A stretch of 39,418 nucleotides of DNA from a virus: the IMG/VR virus record IMGVR_UViG_3300037502_001156, positions 1 to 39,418 of that record, one strand, 5' to 3'. Both the position numbers and the translations under genes were made by a program. Each line of letters opens with the position of its first letter. Position 1 is the first letter of the stretch. Positions 1 through 9,900 of the stretch are shown here, in pieces. The notes beneath the pieces were generated by a model. That model was not told the DNA's origin. It ran no database searches and saw only the letters and a list, made by a program, of their open reading frames with translations.

Positions 1-1
1 T

Positions 2-556
2 AATGGAGGTGAGTTACACGTTCCTATTGTTGATTTACTTAAAGAATATCCAAATCTAAGTAATTACGAAGTATACAGTTTTTTACGCAACCCTTTGAGA
101 CGTTTTGAAAGTTGCGTTCTGTATATGAAACAAAATAGTTACTACTCGTCTGTTTTTGGTACGTTTTTAAGAACTTTTAAAATTAACAGAACTATTGAAG
201 ATATCTCATACGATGAGATTGTTGATTTGTTTTTAAATTTAAAGTGTTGGATTAATACGCCTTTAGAAAATGAATTTATTTTTTACGGTAAAAAGGGAGA
301 ACAAACTTTTAAACTTCTTTTTTCACCACAAGCTTTATGGGTAGATCATCCAAAAGTAACCGCATTAGATTTTGACAATTTTGAATGCGAGTTGAGACAT
401 GTAACGGGAGATAGAGATACGCCGATTGTTCCACATAACGTATCTACAGTTTTTGGCAAAAGTGTTATTACAAACAAAGTTAAAGATTTCGTAAGACAAG
501 AATACGCAGACGATTACAACTTTGCTAAAAAAGTTTTTGGTAAGGAGTATTTATAA
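2..556 (+). CDS. Sulfotransferase-family-2-like protein, C-terminal part (5' end outside window)
   Basis: The frame is open from base 2, so the start codon lies left of the window. The visible 184 residues contain FLRNPLRRFES, which matches the phosphosulfate-binding 'RNPxxRxxS' motif of the Sulfotransfer_2 family. Near the end come HNVS and a C-terminal stretch with DYNFAKKVFG, comparable to the 'DfelF' ending of these enzymes. Family members move sulfate from PAPS to a sugar or other acceptor; the acceptor here is unknown. The gene is clearly more AT-rich than the genes after it, which suggests separate acquisition. It lies directly before tail-fibre genes, so it may modify a virion or host glycan (inference). 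The PAPS 5'-phosphosulfate loop would be in the missing N-terminus, so the call rests on one good motif. Confidence 0.55.
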   Translation, partial: NGGELHVPIVDLLKEYPNLSNYEVYSFLRNPLRRFESCVLYMKQNSYYSSVFGTFLRTFKINRTIEDISYDEIVDLFLNLKCWINTPLENEFIFYGKKGEQTFKLLFSPQALWVDHPKVTALDFDNFECELRHVTGDRDTPIVPHNVSTVFGKSVITNKVKDFVRQEYADDYNFAKKVFGKEYL

Positions 557-562
557 AACATC

Positions 563-1417
563 ATGCTTGGCTTTGCTCCATTTGCAGCTAATCCCTTCGC
601 AGCAGTCATTGCTGGGGATCAGATTGTCGATGTCACTGGGGTAGAAGCCACCGGTCAGCTTGGTACTGTCCTTGTTGCGGCTGGTGCTATTGCATTCCCG
701 AACGGCGTTGAGGCAACCGGAGAAACCGGCACTGTCTTTGTTGTCACCGATCAGGTTCTTGCTGTTACCGGAGTCCAAGCCAACGGTCAGCTTGGCGATG
801 TCACTGTAGACAATTCTCTAGATGTCCCCGTTACAGGTGTTGAAGGTACGGGTGAGACTGGTGATGAAATTGTCGTTGCCAACGCAGTCATTATTGAAGA
901 CGGCGTTGAAGGCACTGGACAGGTTGGCACTGTCATTGCGTTTGCAAACTTTATTGCTATCGTCACTGGGGTTGAAGCTACTGGCCAGATTGGTACGGTA
1001 GTCGTTGCTGCTGAAAGTATTACTCTCGTCACCGGAGTTGAGGGTACAGGCGAGACTGGCACGGTTCTGGTTGCTGCCAACGCAGATGTCTTCGCTGTTG
1101 GTGTTGAGGCGACTGGGCAGACGGGAACTGTCTTTGTTACTGGCGATGCCGCATTCGAAGTCACCGGGGTCGAGGCTACCGGACAGCTTGGCACGGTTAC
1201 TACTGAATCTGCTTACGTCGTCACCGGAGTCTCGGCTACCGGACAAGTTGGCACTGTCACTACAAGCGTAAGCATTACCGTCCTAGTTACGGGCGTTTCT
1301 GCGACAGGGGCGGTCGGACAAGTCACTGTTTGGGGTAAGATTATCCCTGTCCCGACCGGGCCGTGGACACCGATCAACACTGGGGATACGGACATTTGGA
1401 CGCCAATCGCGGCGTGA
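563..1417 (+). CDS. Gly/Val/Thr-rich tandem repeat protein, probable tail or fibre component
   Basis: The 284-residue protein is almost entirely a repeat. I count about 11 copies of a 20-24 residue unit centred on TGVEATGQxGTV, each followed by a short hydrophobic, variable segment. It ends in a Trp/Pro-rich tail (GPWTPI then DIWTPI). The alternation of Gly turns with beta-prone Val/Thr runs suggests a repetitive beta-solenoid or fibre (inference). An AAGGAG site lies about 15 bases before the ATG, and the S74 tail fibre follows 10 bases after the stop. Position between receptor-binding genes suggests a virion surface role. I cannot name the family. The long ORFs on the opposite strand here follow from codon bias in the repeat. 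Confidence 0.75.
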   Translation: MLGFAPFAANPFAAVIAGDQIVDVTGVEATGQLGTVLVAAGAIAFPNGVEATGETGTVFVVTDQVLAVTGVQANGQLGDVTVDNSLDVPVTGVEGTGETGDEIVVANAVIIEDGVEGTGQVGTVIAFANFIAIVTGVEATGQIGTVVVAAESITLVTGVEGTGETGTVLVAANADVFAVGVEATGQTGTVFVTGDAAFEVTGVEATGQLGTVTTESAYVVTGVSATGQVGTVTTSVSITVLVTGVSATGAVGQVTVWGKIIPVPTGPWTPINTGDTDIWTPIAA

Positions 1418-1427
1418 GGCTTAAATA

Positions 1428-2888
1428 ATGGCAACTTCATACTCACCTAATTTGGCCTTGACGCTTCAGGGCACAGGCGATAACCCCGGTACGTGGGGCG
1501 ATATCACTAACACCAATCTGGGCACCCTGATTGAACAGGCGATCTCTGGGTATGTCACTCAGGCTGTTGCCACGGGAACCGATACCACCATCACTATCCC
1601 GAACGGTTCAACTGGCGTGGCCCGCAACATGTACATCGAACTGACGGGTACAGGCGGCACCAATACCAATCTCATTGTTCCGTCCAACAAGAAACTCTAT
1701 TTCATCTACAACAACACTTCGTCCGGCCAAGTCACCGTCAAGGTCTCGGGTCAAACGGGTGTGTCTGTTGCTAATGGAGAAAAAGTAATTCTTGTTTCCA
1801 ACGGCACCGATATTGTTACCGCCGCTGGATCTAATTTGATCGGTGAAACCACTGCTTCTTTAACAGCGTATGGCGTCAACGCAGGCGACAGCGTTACCTC
1901 TGGCACTAATAACGTGATGGTTGGCTACAACGCCGGAACTGCAGTAACGAGTGGTGTTTATAACACTCTTATTGGAGATAATGCAGGCGCTGCAATAACA
2001 ACTAACATTGCTAATACCATTGTCGGGTATGACGCAGGTAGTCAATACACCAGAAGCACCAATAATTATTTTGGCGCAGTTTCTGGCAGAAACATGAATT
2101 CTACCTACAACTGTGGGTTTGGGTATCTTGCGGTTAGAGGAGATGGGGCTGGGGCAACAGGGAGTGACAACTGCGGATTCGGCCATGAAACTTTAGTTCC
2201 TTTAACTACTGGTCAAAGAAACGCAGTAGTTGGAAATTTTGCTGGCGGAAGCATTACTAGCGGCAGTAATAATACCCTTGTCGGGCATCAAGCAGGTTAC
2301 GCAACCAACGCATTAACAACCGGATCAAACAATACAATTATTGGTTATAACGCTGCTTCTGGTTTGGCTTCAGCATCAAGCAGAATTGTTATCGGACAAG
2401 GTGTCAGTGGCACTGCAAACGACCGTATTACTGTAGGCAGCGGCGGCAACATTGCCGAACTTGACCTTGATGGCTCAGACACCTCATGGGCTGCATCGTC
2501 TGACGGTCGCCTGAAAGAAAATGTCCAGACCAGCAACATTGGGCTGGATTTAATCGCAAGCCTGCGCCCAGTTAGTTATCAGTGGAAGAAGTGCAAGGAC
2601 ATTGATCCTGATGTGCCGGGGTATATCCCCGAGTACAACCCTGACGGAACCATTAATCCTGATAGCGAGAAGCGCATCCACGGCGACGGCGATAGCGTTT
2701 ACTTCGGGTTCATTGCTCAAGAAGCTCGGGATGCCATTGTTGCCAACGATGCCGAGATCGTTCGCATGGTCAAAGAGCAGGAAAACTCTATCCTGACGGT
2801 GGCTCCCGGTGCATTGATTCCGGCGTTGGTCAAAGCCATCCAAGATCTCAAAGCCGAGTTTGATGAATACAAGAGGACTCACCCATGA
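1428..2888 (+). CDS. Tail fibre with C-terminal S74 intramolecular chaperone
   Basis: This 486-residue protein has an N-terminal section typical of fibres of aquatic phages (SPNLALTLQGTGDNPGTWG). The central part repeats NTxxGxxAGxxxT-like units resembling the trimeric head repeats of adhesins. The C-terminal peptidase S74 domain begins near residue 356 with SSDGRLKEN. Ser358-Asp359 and Lys363 match the SDxRLK signature around which the chaperone self-cleaves after trimerisation. A final helical segment (ALVKAIQDLKAEFDEYK) would form the coiled coil usual for S74 domains. The expected role is a trimeric host-receptor-binding fibre whose last ~130 residues are removed autocatalytically. The stop overlaps the holin start (ATGA). 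The central region is more AT-rich than the ends, in keeping with swapping of receptor-binding parts. Confidence 0.88.
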   Translation: MATSYSPNLALTLQGTGDNPGTWGDITNTNLGTLIEQAISGYVTQAVATGTDTTITIPNGSTGVARNMYIELTGTGGTNTNLIVPSNKKLYFIYNNTSSGQVTVKVSGQTGVSVANGEKVILVSNGTDIVTAAGSNLIGETTASLTAYGVNAGDSVTSGTNNVMVGYNAGTAVTSGVYNTLIGDNAGAAITTNIANTIVGYDAGSQYTRSTNNYFGAVSGRNMNSTYNCGFGYLAVRGDGAGATGSDNCGFGHETLVPLTTGQRNAVVGNFAGGSITSGSNNTLVGHQAGYATNALTTGSNNTIIGYNAASGLASASSRIVIGQGVSGTANDRITVGSGGNIAELDLDGSDTSWAASSDGRLKENVQTSNIGLDLIASLRPVSYQWKKCKDIDPDVPGYIPEYNPDGTINPDSEKRIHGDGDSVYFGFIAQEARDAIVANDAEIVRMVKEQENSILTVAPGALIPALVKAIQDLKAEFDEYKRTHP

Positions 2889-3370
2889 TGACAATGATCA
2901 GCACCTTCTTGTCCTTCCTTGCAGGTGGACTGCCCAAAATCTTGTCGATCTTCCAAGACCGGCAGGATAAGAAGCATGAGTTGGCTCTCGTCGCTGCTCA
3001 GAAGGAACGCGAGTTGGCGTTGGCCGAGCGCGGCTTCATTGCTCAGGCACGGGTCGAAGAGATTAAGTTGGAACAGATCCAAACGCAGACTGCTGCCGAA
3101 GAGCGTCAGGCGTTGTACGAACATGACATGAAAATTGGTGAGGGTGCGTCCCAGTGGATGATTAACCTTCGTGCCAGCGTTCGTCCGGTCGTGACTTATA
3201 TCTTCGTGCTGGAGTTAGTCATCATCAACATCGCTGGTATGTGGTATGCGTGGAACCAAGGCGTACCGTTTTCGATTGCGCTGGAAAACGTGTTCTCTGA
3301 GGACGAGATGCTGATTCTGTCCTCAATTATCGCCTTTTGGTTCGGGACGCAGGCTTTTGGTAAAAAATGA
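2885..3370 (+). CDS. Holin-like membrane protein (GTA/3TM holin type)
   Basis: The 161-residue protein has a short hydrophobic N-terminus (about 1-23), a charged helical region rich in Glu, Gln and Arg (about 25-85), then two strong membrane segments: VRPVVTYIFVLELVIINIAG (about 98-120) and LILSSIIAFWFGTQAF (about 141-157). The ending FWFGTQAFGKK matches the FWFGsR-type ending of the 'holin of 3 TMs' family known from gene transfer agents and phages. Such holins form the inner-membrane lesion that releases endolysin. The lysozyme two genes downstream has no export signal, which supports this role. ATG ATG at the start allows initiation at 2885 or 2888. Confidence 0.75.
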   Translation: MMTMISTFLSFLAGGLPKILSIFQDRQDKKHELALVAAQKERELALAERGFIAQARVEEIKLEQIQTQTAAEERQALYEHDMKIGEGASQWMINLRASVRPVVTYIFVLELVIINIAGMWYAWNQGVPFSIALENVFSEDEMLILSSIIAFWFGTQAFGKK

Positions 3371-3546
3371 ATTCGCAAATAAAAGAAGAAATACTTGAAA
3401 AACGATTAAATATTTGCAAAGACTGTGCAAATAATAAATTGGGGGTTTGCACAAAATGTGGCTGCGTAATTAAATTAAAAGCGTGGTTTTTGGGAGAACA
3501 GTGTCCGATTGGCTTATGGAATTTTAATTTAAAAACTGAAGAATGA
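3367..3546 (+). CDS. Small six-cysteine zinc-ribbon-like protein in the lysis cassette
   Basis: This 59-residue gene starts at an ATGA overlap with the holin stop and ends at an ATGA overlap with the lysozyme start, so it is translationally linked on both sides. Cysteines at residues 17, 20, 28, 31, 33 and 46 form CxxC, CxxCGC and CPIGLW, a pattern I associate with small metal-binding proteins of T4-like and cyanophages. The DNA is distinctly AT-rich compared with its neighbours. Its function is unknown; the place between holin and endolysin could suggest a lysis regulator, but a structural role is equally possible. Tight overlaps and the ordered Cys pattern make it a convincing gene despite its size. 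Confidence 0.75.
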   Translation: MNSQIKEEILEKRLNICKDCANNKLGVCTKCGCVIKLKAWFLGEQCPIGLWNFNLKTEE

Positions 3547-4031
3547 AAGTCAGCCCTGCCACTATCCAAATGATCAAGCACCACGAAGGGGTGAGGACTA
3601 AACCTTACCGCTGTCCGGCGCTGCTTTGGACGGTGGGCGTGGGCCATGTGATTGATCCTTCACACGCGGCGGTGAAGTATGAGGAGCGCAAGAATCTACC
3701 GATACCCGAAGGCTGGGATCGCGTCCTTACGATGGGAGAGGTGGATACTATTCTTGCTCAAGACCTTGGCCGGTTTGAGCGTGGTGTTCTTCGACTTTGC
3801 CCTGCTGTTTCTGGCCGTCAGGGAATCTTCGATGCTCTCGTATCTTTTTCGTTTAATGTCGGGTTAGGTAATCTCCAAAGATCTTCTCTGCGGATGAAGA
3901 CCAACCGGGGCGAACTGGAAGACGCAGCAGATGAGTTCCTGAAATGGACCAAGGCAGGGGGTCGTGTGCTGCCGGGTCTGGTCAAGCGCCGCAACGATGA
4001 ACGTGCGTTGTACTTGTCGGGGATTAGATAA
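3543..4031 (+). CDS. Endolysin, T4-type lysozyme (GH24 muramidase)
   Basis: The 162-residue protein matches single-domain phage lysozymes of glycoside hydrolase family 24, which cut the MurNAc-GlcNAc bond of peptidoglycan. The catalytic pattern E-8x-D/C-5x-T is present as Glu15 (HHEG), Cys24 and Thr30, followed by VGVGHV. The Cys variant at the second position occurs in several phage endolysins. The later segment FDALVSFSFNVGLGNLQ and LPGLVKRRNDERALYL at the C-terminus are also typical. There is no signal peptide or SAR anchor, so release should depend on the holin. The start overlaps the preceding stop (ATGA); the stop overlaps the next ATG by one base. Confidence 0.92.
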   Translation: MKVSPATIQMIKHHEGVRTKPYRCPALLWTVGVGHVIDPSHAAVKYEERKNLPIPEGWDRVLTMGEVDTILAQDLGRFERGVLRLCPAVSGRQGIFDALVSFSFNVGLGNLQRSSLRMKTNRGELEDAADEFLKWTKAGGRVLPGLVKRRNDERALYLSGIR

Positions 4032-6364
4032 TGGCTCTGCAAAAACTTGAATTCCGCCCCGGCGTCAACCGCGAAGGTACTAACTATGCCAACGAGGGCG
4101 GTTATTACTCTAGCGACAAAGTTCGTTTCCGTTCTGGCTATGCCGAAAAAATTGGCGGTTGGACTAACGTATCTGACACGGGTGATACCTACGAGGGCGT
4201 AGCCCGTTACCTTTGGAACTACGTAACGACTGACGGGTTGAACCTGATGTTCGTCGGTACCAACCAAAAGGTCTACATGGAATTGGGTGGTGACTACAAC
4301 GACATCACTCCTATTAGCACATCAGAAAGCCTCGTACTTAATCCGTTCACGACAGAGGCAAATACCCGCAATATCTTCGTAAAGACAAGCACCGTCGGAT
4401 TATCACTTGGCACTTACGTATCTTTTTCGGGCGCTACAACTCTGACAGTTGGCGGTCAGCCGCTAGATTTGAACGGTCCTCATGAGATCATCTCTTTGCC
4501 AAGTGCGGGTCTGTTCACTATCTTTGCTCCGTCCATCAACGTCTCAGCAGTGACGGGCGGTGGTTCTCACGTAATTAGTACGTTCGATATCAATGCTGGT
4601 AACGCTGTCTACACGAGCCAAGTGGGTTGGGGCGGTCCTCCGTGGGGTGCTGGCGGTTGGGGTTCGTCTACGCCGGAGGGCGTGCCGCTCCGCATTTGGT
4701 CTGCGTTTAATTTCGGTAACGACGTTATTTTTGCCGAGCGTAGCGGTGATATTTTTTACTGGACACGTGATACGTCTACGTGGGCTAGAGCCATCACGCT
4801 TGCAAGCAAAGCTAATTCAATCGTCAAATTTACTACGTTCAGTACAGCCGGTTCTGGTGCGACTACGCTCACTGTCTCTGATGCAACTGGTATCAACACA
4901 GGCTCTGTTGTATCGGGCACAGGCATTCCGACCGGTGCGTATGTTCTTGAGAGTTGGGCGGGTGGGTTAACTGTCCCTATCTCCGCTGCAACTACTTCGG
5001 CTGTATCTGGAACTCTTTCATTTAGTTACGCAGGTCGTCACGTTCCGGCTGAGACTAATTTGATCATTGACTCGGCTATCAACGACTTCACGATTGCGAT
5101 GGGCGCAACGCCCTACGACCCAACTGACTTCACAACGGACTTTGATCCGCTTCTGGTGCGCTGGTCAGATTCAGACAATCCGTGGGAGTGGGTGCCAGAA
5201 GTCACCAATCAGTCTGGTGAGCAGCGCCTCTCGCATGGTTCGTACATCGTGGCTGCGGACAATTCGCGCCAAGAGTTGCTGGTCTGGACGGACACGGCGA
5301 TCTACTCCATGCAGTACCTCGGACCTCCGTTTGTCTGGGGTTTTAATCTGCTGGATCAAGACATCTCCATCATTTCGCAGAACGCGCTGCGTACCGTCAA
5401 CAACGTCACGTACTGGATGGGGCAAGATAAGTTCTATGCTTACACCGGTCGCGTTGAGACACTGCCTTGCACACTTCGTAAGTTTGTATTTAACAATCTA
5501 AATCAATCCCAAGCGGCGCAGGTCACGTGCGGGCACAACGAAGCCTTCAGTGAAATCTGGTGGTTCTATCCGTCTGCCAACAGCACAGTGAACGACAGTT
5601 ACGTTATCTATAACTACCTTGAGCGCGTTTGGTACTACGGCACACTGAACCGGTCGGCATGGGCAGAACACAGCAATCGTAGTTACCCGCTGCTCGCATT
5701 TGGCGCTCAGCTGTCGTATCTCGACAGAGCTATTAACGCTACAGAAACCACGATTACTTTGATCAACGGCGCGTCTTACCCAAATTCAGGCACCGTGCAG
5801 ATTGGCTCAGAACAGATCTCGTACAGCGGCAAAAGCACTGCTAACCCGAACGAGTTGCCGAACTGCATCCGTGGCGTTAATCAGACTACCGCTGCCAGCC
5901 ATGTCATTAACTCAGACGTAACGCTGACGGCTCCGAACCAAGTCTTGCTTCATGAGTTCGGTCTTGATGATGAGTCAACAGGTACGGCGCAGCCGATTGA
6001 AGCCTTTATTGAATCCTCTGACTTCGATATCGGTGAAGGCCATAACTTTGCTTATGTCTGGCGTATCTTGCCTGACTTGAGTTTTGCTGGTGCTACGGCA
6101 GGTACGAACCAGAGTTCAAACCCAAACCCGCCAGAAGTTATTCTGACTATCAAAGCGAAGCAGAATTCCGGCTCTGCGTATAACTCATCCAGTAGTCCGT
6201 ACGTGACGGCGACGATTCCGGTTGCGGCTGAGCAATTTAACGGACAGGTCTATACGCGCATCAGAGGTAGGCAAGTGGCCTTTCGTGTGGCTTCCACCAA
6301 GCTAGGTGAGACATGGCAGGTGGGCGCGATGCGTATTGATATTAGACCAGACGGACGACGCTGA
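4031..6364 (+). CDS. Large virion protein, possible head-tail stabilisation or tail-tube protein
   Basis: The 777-residue protein begins MALQKLEFRPGVNREG and contains blocks I recall from podovirus-like aquatic phages: DKVRFRSGYAEKIGGW near the N-terminus, WGGPPWGAGGWG mid-way, then LLVWTDTAIYSMQYLGPP and VTYWMGQDKFYAYTG. Regularly spaced beta-strands with Trp and Gly suggest a beta-propeller-like fold, as in P22 gp10-type stabilisation proteins or T7 gp12-type tubes (inference, not shown). A compact inserted stretch around residues 270-340 rich in Ser/Thr/Gly looks like an Ig-like or spacer domain. It opens a run of six virion genes with almost no spacing. No cysteine-rich or enzymatic motif was seen. 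Confidence 0.7.
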   Translation: MALQKLEFRPGVNREGTNYANEGGYYSSDKVRFRSGYAEKIGGWTNVSDTGDTYEGVARYLWNYVTTDGLNLMFVGTNQKVYMELGGDYNDITPISTSESLVLNPFTTEANTRNIFVKTSTVGLSLGTYVSFSGATTLTVGGQPLDLNGPHEIISLPSAGLFTIFAPSINVSAVTGGGSHVISTFDINAGNAVYTSQVGWGGPPWGAGGWGSSTPEGVPLRIWSAFNFGNDVIFAERSGDIFYWTRDTSTWARAITLASKANSIVKFTTFSTAGSGATTLTVSDATGINTGSVVSGTGIPTGAYVLESWAGGLTVPISAATTSAVSGTLSFSYAGRHVPAETNLIIDSAINDFTIAMGATPYDPTDFTTDFDPLLVRWSDSDNPWEWVPEVTNQSGEQRLSHGSYIVAADNSRQELLVWTDTAIYSMQYLGPPFVWGFNLLDQDISIISQNALRTVNNVTYWMGQDKFYAYTGRVETLPCTLRKFVFNNLNQSQAAQVTCGHNEAFSEIWWFYPSANSTVNDSYVIYNYLERVWYYGTLNRSAWAEHSNRSYPLLAFGAQLSYLDRAINATETTITLINGASYPNSGTVQIGSEQISYSGKSTANPNELPNCIRGVNQTTAASHVINSDVTLTAPNQVLLHEFGLDDESTGTAQPIEAFIESSDFDIGEGHNFAYVWRILPDLSFAGATAGTNQSSNPNPPEVILTIKAKQNSGSAYNSSSSPYVTATIPVAAEQFNGQVYTRIRGRQVAFRVASTKLGETWQVGAMRIDIRPDGRR

Positions 6365-6963
6365 TGGCAAACCCGCGTGGCGTAGTTCCTCCGAGTCTTC
6401 CTGTTGCACCGAACGAGTACGAGCGACGGTATCAAGATCAGTTGTCGAGTGTGCTTCGACTCTTTTTTACTAGCCTGACTGCTAAGGTCAACTCACCATC
6501 ACCGCACGCTTCGTATTTCGACACAACGACGCAATCAAATCCAGTTGCCGATGCGGTCAATCTTTTCACGTACAACTCTGTCATCTCAGAGTTTAAGGTT
6601 GCCCGTGGCGTACCTACGTCGAAAGTATTTGTGAACGAGACTGGGGTTTATAACTTTCAGTTCTCGGCGCAGTTGGACAAGACTGGCGGTAGCGCCAGCG
6701 CCGTTTATATATGGCCTCGGATTAACGGAGTAAATCTCCCAGATTCGGCTACCAAGATCGTCATCGATGGCCCGAACAGCGAGATCGTGGCTGCTTGGAA
6801 CTTCGTTCTTGTGCTGGAAGCAAACGACTACTTTGAGTTGGCTTGGCAATCGGATGACACGGATGTAGTCATTCCTTACGTAGCGGCGAGCGGTAATATC
6901 CCGGCCATTCCGTCCATCATCTTGACAGTCGCGTGGGTATCGAACTACGAGGCTAACCAGTGA
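6364..6963 (+). CDS. Small virion protein with predicted jelly-roll (C1q/TNF-like) domain
   Basis: Of 199 residues, about 1-60 form a helical or extended anchor (EYERRYQDQLSSVLRLFF). Residues about 85-195 alternate hydrophobic strands: GVYNFQFSAQLDKTGG, VYIWPRINGVNLP and YFELAWQSDDTDV. This pattern is typical of C1q/TNF-like beta-sandwich domains seen in phage decoration and fibre proteins. ATG overlaps the previous stop, so it is co-translated with the 777-residue protein, and the two probably act in the same structure. Which virion part it belongs to is not visible. A 34-base gap with a CCCCGTGGGG hairpin and a G-rich RBS follows before the next gene. Confidence 0.65.
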   Translation: MANPRGVVPPSLPVAPNEYERRYQDQLSSVLRLFFTSLTAKVNSPSPHASYFDTTTQSNPVADAVNLFTYNSVISEFKVARGVPTSKVFVNETGVYNFQFSAQLDKTGGSASAVYIWPRINGVNLPDSATKIVIDGPNSEIVAAWNFVLVLEANDYFELAWQSDDTDVVIPYVAASGNIPAIPSIILTVAWVSNYEANQ

Positions 6964-6997
6964 TAACATCCCCGAAACTTTTCCCCGTGGGGGGCTT

Positions 6998-9900
6998 ATG
7001 TATAACAACGACCCGAAGTACATGAATCCACAGCAGGGTTTAGCCTCCCTCGTGAACTCCCCCTATGGGGATTCGGATGTCATGCAGGTCAAGATGACCC
7101 CCCGTGAAGTTGCGGGTTTGCAACAACTTGCCATGTCATACGGTGCCAATGAGCAGGACTTGTATGACCCGGTGACGGGCCAGCCCAAGTTTTCCTTCCT
7201 GAAGAAGATCCTGCCGATGGTAGCGGGGGCCATTCTACCCGGTATTCCCGGCGTGGGGGCGTTTGCCAAGACCATTGGGTTCGGTAGTCAGGCGTTAGGT
7301 TCAGCGTTACTCGTGGGCGGCGTGACAGGTCTGATTGAAGGAGATCTGAAGAAAGGTCTGATGGCTGGTCTGGGTGCCTACAGTGGTGCCAAAATTGGTG
7401 AAGGGTTGACGGCAGCAGGAAAAGCCACGAGTCAGGTAGCTACCGCACCGCCCCCAAGTACGTTAGCCCAGCAGTTAGGGTTAAAAGAAAGCGACCTAAT
7501 TTCTCCCACTGGGTTTGATTCGACTCAAGCCCTTGGAGTAAACATTCCGGATACTTCGGGGCCACTCCCTGCGGTCTCGCCTATGCAAGCTGCAGATGTC
7601 GTACAAACAGTTACGCAGCGTCAGCCTCCCACCGGGGTCTTTGGCACAATGGGTCAAGGAGCCAGAAATCTTTTCGCCTCAGATGCGACGGGTGATGCTG
7701 CCCGCAAAGCCTTTGGTGAGACTTTCAGTAATCCGTTGGTTCGATCTGCAACCCTCATGGGCGGTTTGGCTGCAATTACGCCTGAACAAAAGCCCCTTAG
7801 CGTCCCCGGTATGGGCGAAGACATCATGTACATCCCCGGCGGCCCGAATCCGCTTTACGGGACAGGGGCCGATCAGCCCCCGCAATTACCGGGTAAGTAT
7901 TACAAAAGAACCGCCAAGGGACTTGTTCCCTATAACCCGTATCAAATGGCACCGGGATACGCACAGGGCGGCGCTATTGACATGACGCAGGAAGGCGCAC
8001 TGCCTCGGCAGGATGTCATGCCCTATCCGCAGCCGAACCAGAACTATCCGCTTTCGACCGTTGTTCGCGCCAATTATTCTCCAGCCATGCCTCGTCCTCG
8101 TGAGGTAGTGGGTGGGTATGGCCCGAAGATCGACCCATTCACGGGTGAAGAGAAGTTTGCTGAAGGTGGTGATGTCAAGGAAGATCCGAACGTTGCTGCT
8201 AACCGTGCCTACGTTGAAGAACTGAATCGGCGGGCTATGAAGCCCACCTTTACTCCGTACGGTATGCTCACTGGTGGAACTGGCGCATTGGGCGGCACTA
8301 ATGCCCCGTGGACGGGCACGAATCCGTACGGTGGCGCACTCAATACGACGACCGGTGGGCAGCAAAAAACTACGGGTGGCGGCACTGAAGATGCCTTGAT
8401 GAATCTTGCTGCGATGTATGGTATTCAGCAGGGTCTTGGCTCGTTGACGGGTAACGCCGCTTTCCAAGAGTGGCTCACTAAAATGGGTTTGAAGAAAGCC
8501 GGTACTACGACAGGTGGTACTACGACAGGTGGTACTACGACAGGTGGTACAACTACGGGTCAAACTACGGGGCAACAGACCCAAACTGGCGGCGAAACCG
8601 GCGGGCAACAGACTCAAACTGGTGGAGAAACTGGTGGCCAACAAACTACGACGGGTGGAGAAGGTCAGCCCTATTACGATCCGTTAAAAAATATTGTGGT
8701 AGCAGGGGGCACTGGGGCTGCGGCAGTTGCTGCGGCTCAAGCTTTAGCAGCTAAAATTGCTGGTACTACAAGAATGGCTACCGTTGGTATTCAACTGGTA
8801 GATGGATCAATTATTCCCGTTTCTTCTAGTGCCATTACTGGTGGCGCTGCTGGTGCGGGTGCGGCTGGTGCTGGAACGGGCGCTGCCACGACTGGTGCTA
8901 CTACAGGCGCAACAACGACTGGCGCAACCACGGGCGCAGGAACTCAAACCGGTATCGCTTCAACGCTCAAAGGCGGAGCCACCGCTGCTGGTACGGCTGC
9001 CGCAGCCGCCGCTGCGCTGATTGGTGCTCATCAGGCTTATCAGGGCATCAGCAAAGGCCGCGAAGGTCAGGCTGCTGCGGGCGGTGCGCTGGCAGGGGCT
9101 GGTGGTGCCTATCTTGCTGGTGCTAGCGGTCTTGGTGGTGCAGGTCTTACGAGCCTTGCTGGATTCGGTCCAATCGGTCTTGCTGCGGCGGCTATTGCCG
9201 CTATCGGTGCTTCGCTCGTCAATACCAAAGAATATGGTGATGTAGCCCTGCGTAACTATTGGAACGCGGTTGATGCGGGACGCGGTATCGGGCAGACCGA
9301 TCCGAACGAACTGGCGCAGGGTTTCATAAACTTCTATCGCACCAACAAGAATGAGTTTGCGGGTCAGGCCAAGTATGGCCGCACGGGTAATGAAGACTTC
9401 GTATATGACATGACGCAGGTTATCAACAATGCCGTGAAGGATGGCAAGGTTGGTAAGGATGTTGATGCTGCGACTATGTACAAAGAAGTTGTTCAGCCGT
9501 GGTTGAACACTATGGGTGAAGGTCCAAAGAACGAAGAAGCCCGCGCTATTCAAGACTTCATGATGACCGATCTCATCAATAGTTTCATGCAAGGCAAGCC
9601 GATCAGTAACGCGCAGGTCAAGGGCGACAAAAAGTTCAAGATTGTTAGCGAGAAGCCGGTCTATGCTGGTGTGCCTACAACTCAGGAACAAACTCCAGCC
9701 GCACAAGATGATGCTGTGCGTCAGGCTATTGAAGCCTACGGTATGCGAGGGGGGTTCCCGGCAGGCGTAAACCCGTACGGAGTTGAATCTACGATGCCTT
9801 TTGGGGACACGATGCGGCTTGCTAACGGCGGGTCAATCGGTGAAGACTACAACTTCGGCTTTGCCGGTGGCGGCATGTCTGAGTACAAGGCTGGTGGCAA

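Noticed and set aside
8501-8641. Short tandem repeats considered as a CRISPR array
   Set aside because: No unique spacers; the units are in-frame codons of a Gly/Thr linker.
7886-9706. Minus-strand ORFs of 252 and 248 codons
   Set aside because: Opposite the low-complexity Gly/Thr/Ala regions of the 1051-residue protein; no RBS context and no recognisable motif.
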